Origin: Petrimonas sulfuriphila | GTDB taxonomy: Bacteria > Bacteroidota > Bacteroidia > Bacteroidales > Dysgonomonadaceae | DNA length: 64,000 nucleotides | Direction of reading: 5' to 3' | Assembly: GCA_038561985.1 (NCBI GenBank) | Contig: CP073276.1 | Location: 3,100,001-3,164,000 of the forward strand | Shown here: positions 61,973-64,000 of the stretch, one piece after another | Layout: every line of letters begins with the position of its first letter | Position numbering within the stretch: position 1 is the stretch's first letter | Notes under the pieces: model-generated | Told to the model about the DNA's origin: nothing | Database searches by the model: none | Seen by the model: the letters and a program-made list of their open reading frames with translations, nothing else | Made by a program: the position numbers and the translations under genes

Positions 61973-63850
61973 TTATTTCAAAACATTAACCAACGCTTTA
62001 AGTTCCTTGACAAGTTTTTCTTCACTCTCGAAACCGGTGCTTGAGTAACGCAATGTGCCTTGTTTATCGATAAAAAACTTTACCGGAATAGCTTTTACAT
62101 TGTATAAATTACCTACTAAAAACTGATCATTATTTTTTTCATCGATCAATACTCGAAAATCGGCAAATTTATCATCAAGAGTTTTACTAATGGCTTCAAG
62201 TCTTTTTTCATCACTGTTGTCATATTCTTGTGTATTGATAAAAAGAAATACAACATCTTCGCCTTTCAATTCATTCATCGCTTTTAGCATAGCCGGAAAA
62301 GAAGCGATGCAGGGACCACACCAGCTTGCCCAAAAATCTAAAATTACCACACTACCTTTAAAATCTGATAGTCTTACCGTGTTTCCCTCATCATCTTTCA
62401 GTGAAAAATCGGGAGCCGGCATACTAATCATCTTCTTTTTCAACTCCTCAATGTATGATAAATTTCCGGCATTTTTCAGATTTTCCAGAGCTTGATGTAA
62501 TCCGGTATCATCGCCGTTTAAGGCGATGTAAGCAACTTTGTATAACGAATCCATTTTGGCGCTTCCGTACTTATCTTTTATAAAATTTTCGGATTTTGAT
62601 AATGCGTCTTCAAATTGCTTGTTGTTCACTAAATACTGCACAACATTCTCATTTGCCCCTAAATTTTCCCAATTGAATAATTCTGCCGATTTCACCTCAT
62701 TATCTACCGCACCTTGTGTATCCCCAAGTTTATTGAGAATATAAGCGTAAGTATCTAAATAATTGGCCTTGTTTCTGAGAAATATTATTCTTGTGGTCTC
62801 CGGTTTTTTAACTTCCATCATTTTATCTACGTTAAGCAACGATTTTTCTGAATATTTTTTTGCCAAGTCCATATCTTTATCCTTTGTAGCCATCTTCCAA
62901 GCAATTTCGTTATATTCTCTGGCAAGAAAAGAAGGATCGTTAACTTTGGAAATATGTTTTTCGAAATTATCGTAATCCAACAAACCTCTATAAGTAGTAA
63001 TCAAACTGTGGGTAAGCTGTGTTCGCATTTCCGGTTCTATATCACTGAAATTTTCCACGATTGAATTATATCTTGTAAGGGCGGAATCGGGTAAATACAT
63101 CGCCATAAAATAAAAATCTATATATTGTTTTCTTAACGCTGCTTTTCCTTTAGGGTGTTTTTTAATCACTTCATTGATCAAAGAATCTCTTTTTTGATGA
63201 TCCCTGCCAACGATGGTTTCAACAATTCGCTCCGTAAAATTGTCGTTTTTCCCTGTTTCCAAAATTTTATTGTAATACTCAGTTGCCAATTTAACTGCTT
63301 CCGCTTCTTTTGATTTATCGAGTTTCAACGTGCTCAAATATATCGGTAACGTCGATTCTTTTAAATCGGGATGCAATTGGTACTCTTTTTCCATGAGTTG
63401 AATGGCTTTGAGGGTATCCACTTTTGCATTAAAGAAATATTTGTTGTAGAGGCTTACTGCTCCTTGTGTAAAAAAAGTTCCTTTTTTAGGTTTTCCGTTT
63501 TCATAAACATTGAAACCGTAACCTTTGTCACGGTTATTGTCAAATTCTTTTCCGTTGGTAATCTTTATAGAAACATACAACACTGTGTCCGGCAATTTAA
63601 AACGTCCTGTAATTTTATTGTTTTGAAATTCAGACGGAATAATTTCATTTTTAAACCTGTTCTCCCCCATATAATTAAAAAAATAAGAAATTTCCGTATC
63701 CGGTTTTGCTAAATCTCCTATGTATGTAACGGTTACTGTATCTCCCGATTCAGGCTTTAATGGATGTATGGTCAGGACTTGATTTTGTGCACACAGGCTG
63801 CTGGTAAAATAAATCAGGAAAGAAAAGAAAAATATTTTTTTCATAGCCAT
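61973..63850 (-). CDS. Exported TlpA/thioredoxin-like protein with long N-terminal region
   Basis: 625 residues. Signal peptide from MAMKKIFFFSFLIYFTSSLC..A, then Q (an alternative Met two codons later is at 63844). Residues ~25-140 are beta-rich, ~140-480 are TPR-like helices (ALRKQYIDFYFMAMYLPDSA, YNEIAWKMATKDKDMDLAKK, NEVKSAELFNWENLG). The C-terminal 140 residues are a TlpA-type thioredoxin domain: APDFSLKDDEGNTVRLSDFK, VVILDFWASWCGPCIASFPA (CxxC about residue 510) and AIPVKFFIDKQG (cis-Pro). Probably a periplasmic disulphide reductase or isomerase. It precedes two GLPGLI genes and a barrel on the same strand. Confidence 0.9.
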   Translation of the reverse strand: MAMKKIFFFSFLIYFTSSLCAQNQVLTIHPLKPESGDTVTVTYIGDLAKPDTEISYFFNYMGENRFKNEIIPSEFQNNKITGRFKLPDTVLYVSIKITNGKEFDNNRDKGYGFNVYENGKPKKGTFFTQGAVSLYNKYFFNAKVDTLKAIQLMEKEYQLHPDLKESTLPIYLSTLKLDKSKEAEAVKLATEYYNKILETGKNDNFTERIVETIVGRDHQKRDSLINEVIKKHPKGKAALRKQYIDFYFMAMYLPDSALTRYNSIVENFSDIEPEMRTQLTHSLITTYRGLLDYDNFEKHISKVNDPSFLAREYNEIAWKMATKDKDMDLAKKYSEKSLLNVDKMMEVKKPETTRIIFLRNKANYLDTYAYILNKLGDTQGAVDNEVKSAELFNWENLGANENVVQYLVNNKQFEDALSKSENFIKDKYGSAKMDSLYKVAYIALNGDDTGLHQALENLKNAGNLSYIEELKKKMISMPAPDFSLKDDEGNTVRLSDFKGSVVILDFWASWCGPCIASFPAMLKAMNELKGEDVVFLFINTQEYDNSDEKRLEAISKTLDDKFADFRVLIDEKNNDQFLVGNLYNVKAIPVKFFIDKQGTLRYSSTGFESEEKLVKELKALVNVLK

Positions 63851-63922
63851 TATGTTTTATGTTGGATTAGTAAATGCTATATCTTTATGTGTTCCAAGGT
63901 TATAAACACTTATACTTATTTG

Positions 63923-63930
63923 CAAATATA
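63923..63930 (-). promoter_or_regulatory. -7 box (TATATTTG) upstream of the TlpA-like gene
   Basis: On the minus strand TATATTTG is the complement of 63923-63930, about 73 bases before the start codon. No good -33 element at the usual spacing. Confidence 0.45.
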
Positions 63931-64000
63931 GAACAATAAATCATTTATTACTATATTTTCGTAAAAAATTTACTAATTTGTTGTCTTGATAATTACTCAT

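Overview
The window is chromosomal DNA from a Bacteroidota member, most likely order Bacteroidales (family Dysgonomonadaceae or a close relative is my guess, not proven). The support is: carboxypeptidase-regulatory-domain outer-membrane barrels, GLPGLI proteins, a type IX secretion C-terminal sorting tail, DUF4286, HU-CCDC81/SPOR, Bacteroidota -7 promoter boxes (TAnnTTTG, e.g. TTG-N19-TATCTTTG before the tRNA), and a glutamine directly after the predicted signal-peptide cleavage site in most exported proteins.

Layout. 1-8.8 kb (+): end of RodA, an SDR oxidoreductase, TcdA, an exported HExxH protein, an AlaX-type tRNA editing protein, MtgA, a nitrosative-stress pair (YgbA-like protein plus a RIC/ScdA-like LuxR regulator), an MFS transporter and a creatininase-family hydrolase. 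8.8-13.2 kb (-): aconitase A and a two-domain esterase. 13.5-20.3 kb (+): both methylmalonyl-CoA mutase subunits with a UbiA prenyltransferase gene between them, CorA and a macrodomain protein. 20.3-24.9 kb (-): an outer-membrane barrel followed by a LytS/LytTR-type two-component pair; 25.1-26.3 kb (+): a YeiH-type transporter.

26.3-37.5 kb is clearly accessory. It opens with an orphan HPr-kinase-like gene whose 3' end overlaps, out of frame, the tail of a small Gly-Gly-containing peptide. A toxin-antitoxin remnant follows (intact antitoxin, PIN toxin cut after about 29 codons), then fragments of a surface protein, a TMEM43-family protein and a T9SS cargo tail. Next come eight minus-strand genes reading away from a HU-like protein: OmpA-like protein, 117-aa protein, collagen-like lipoprotein, two exported proteins sharing a near-identical 39-codon start, a 176-aa helical protein, the HU-like protein and a 52-aa microprotein. 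Their intergenic gaps carry related composite repeats (TGTTTGG-type tracts, AACAGCTAACAGC motifs, GC-rich hairpins).

37.9-41.1 kb (+) encodes a TPR-type sensor kinase and a NarL-type regulator separated by a ParDE module with a perfect palindromic operator. 41.1-45.8 kb holds a barrel-like protein, an M28 peptidase, a HU/SPOR protein, RuvC, DUF4286 and tRNA-Ala(GGC). 45.8-53.5 kb is a catabolic group (glycerophosphodiesterase, GH-D clan alpha-galactosidase, GH43, a probable alpha/alpha-toroid protein, a PHP phosphoesterase). 53.6-57.3 kb has an MBL hydrolase and glycine dehydrogenase GcvP. 57.3-63.9 kb (-) is a cassette of a TlpA-like thioredoxin protein, two GLPGLI proteins and an outer-membrane barrel.

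The most unusual material is the 26.3-37.5 kb region, the regulator at 5.96 kb and the GLPGLI cassette. All family assignments come from reading motifs by eye; no database search was run.
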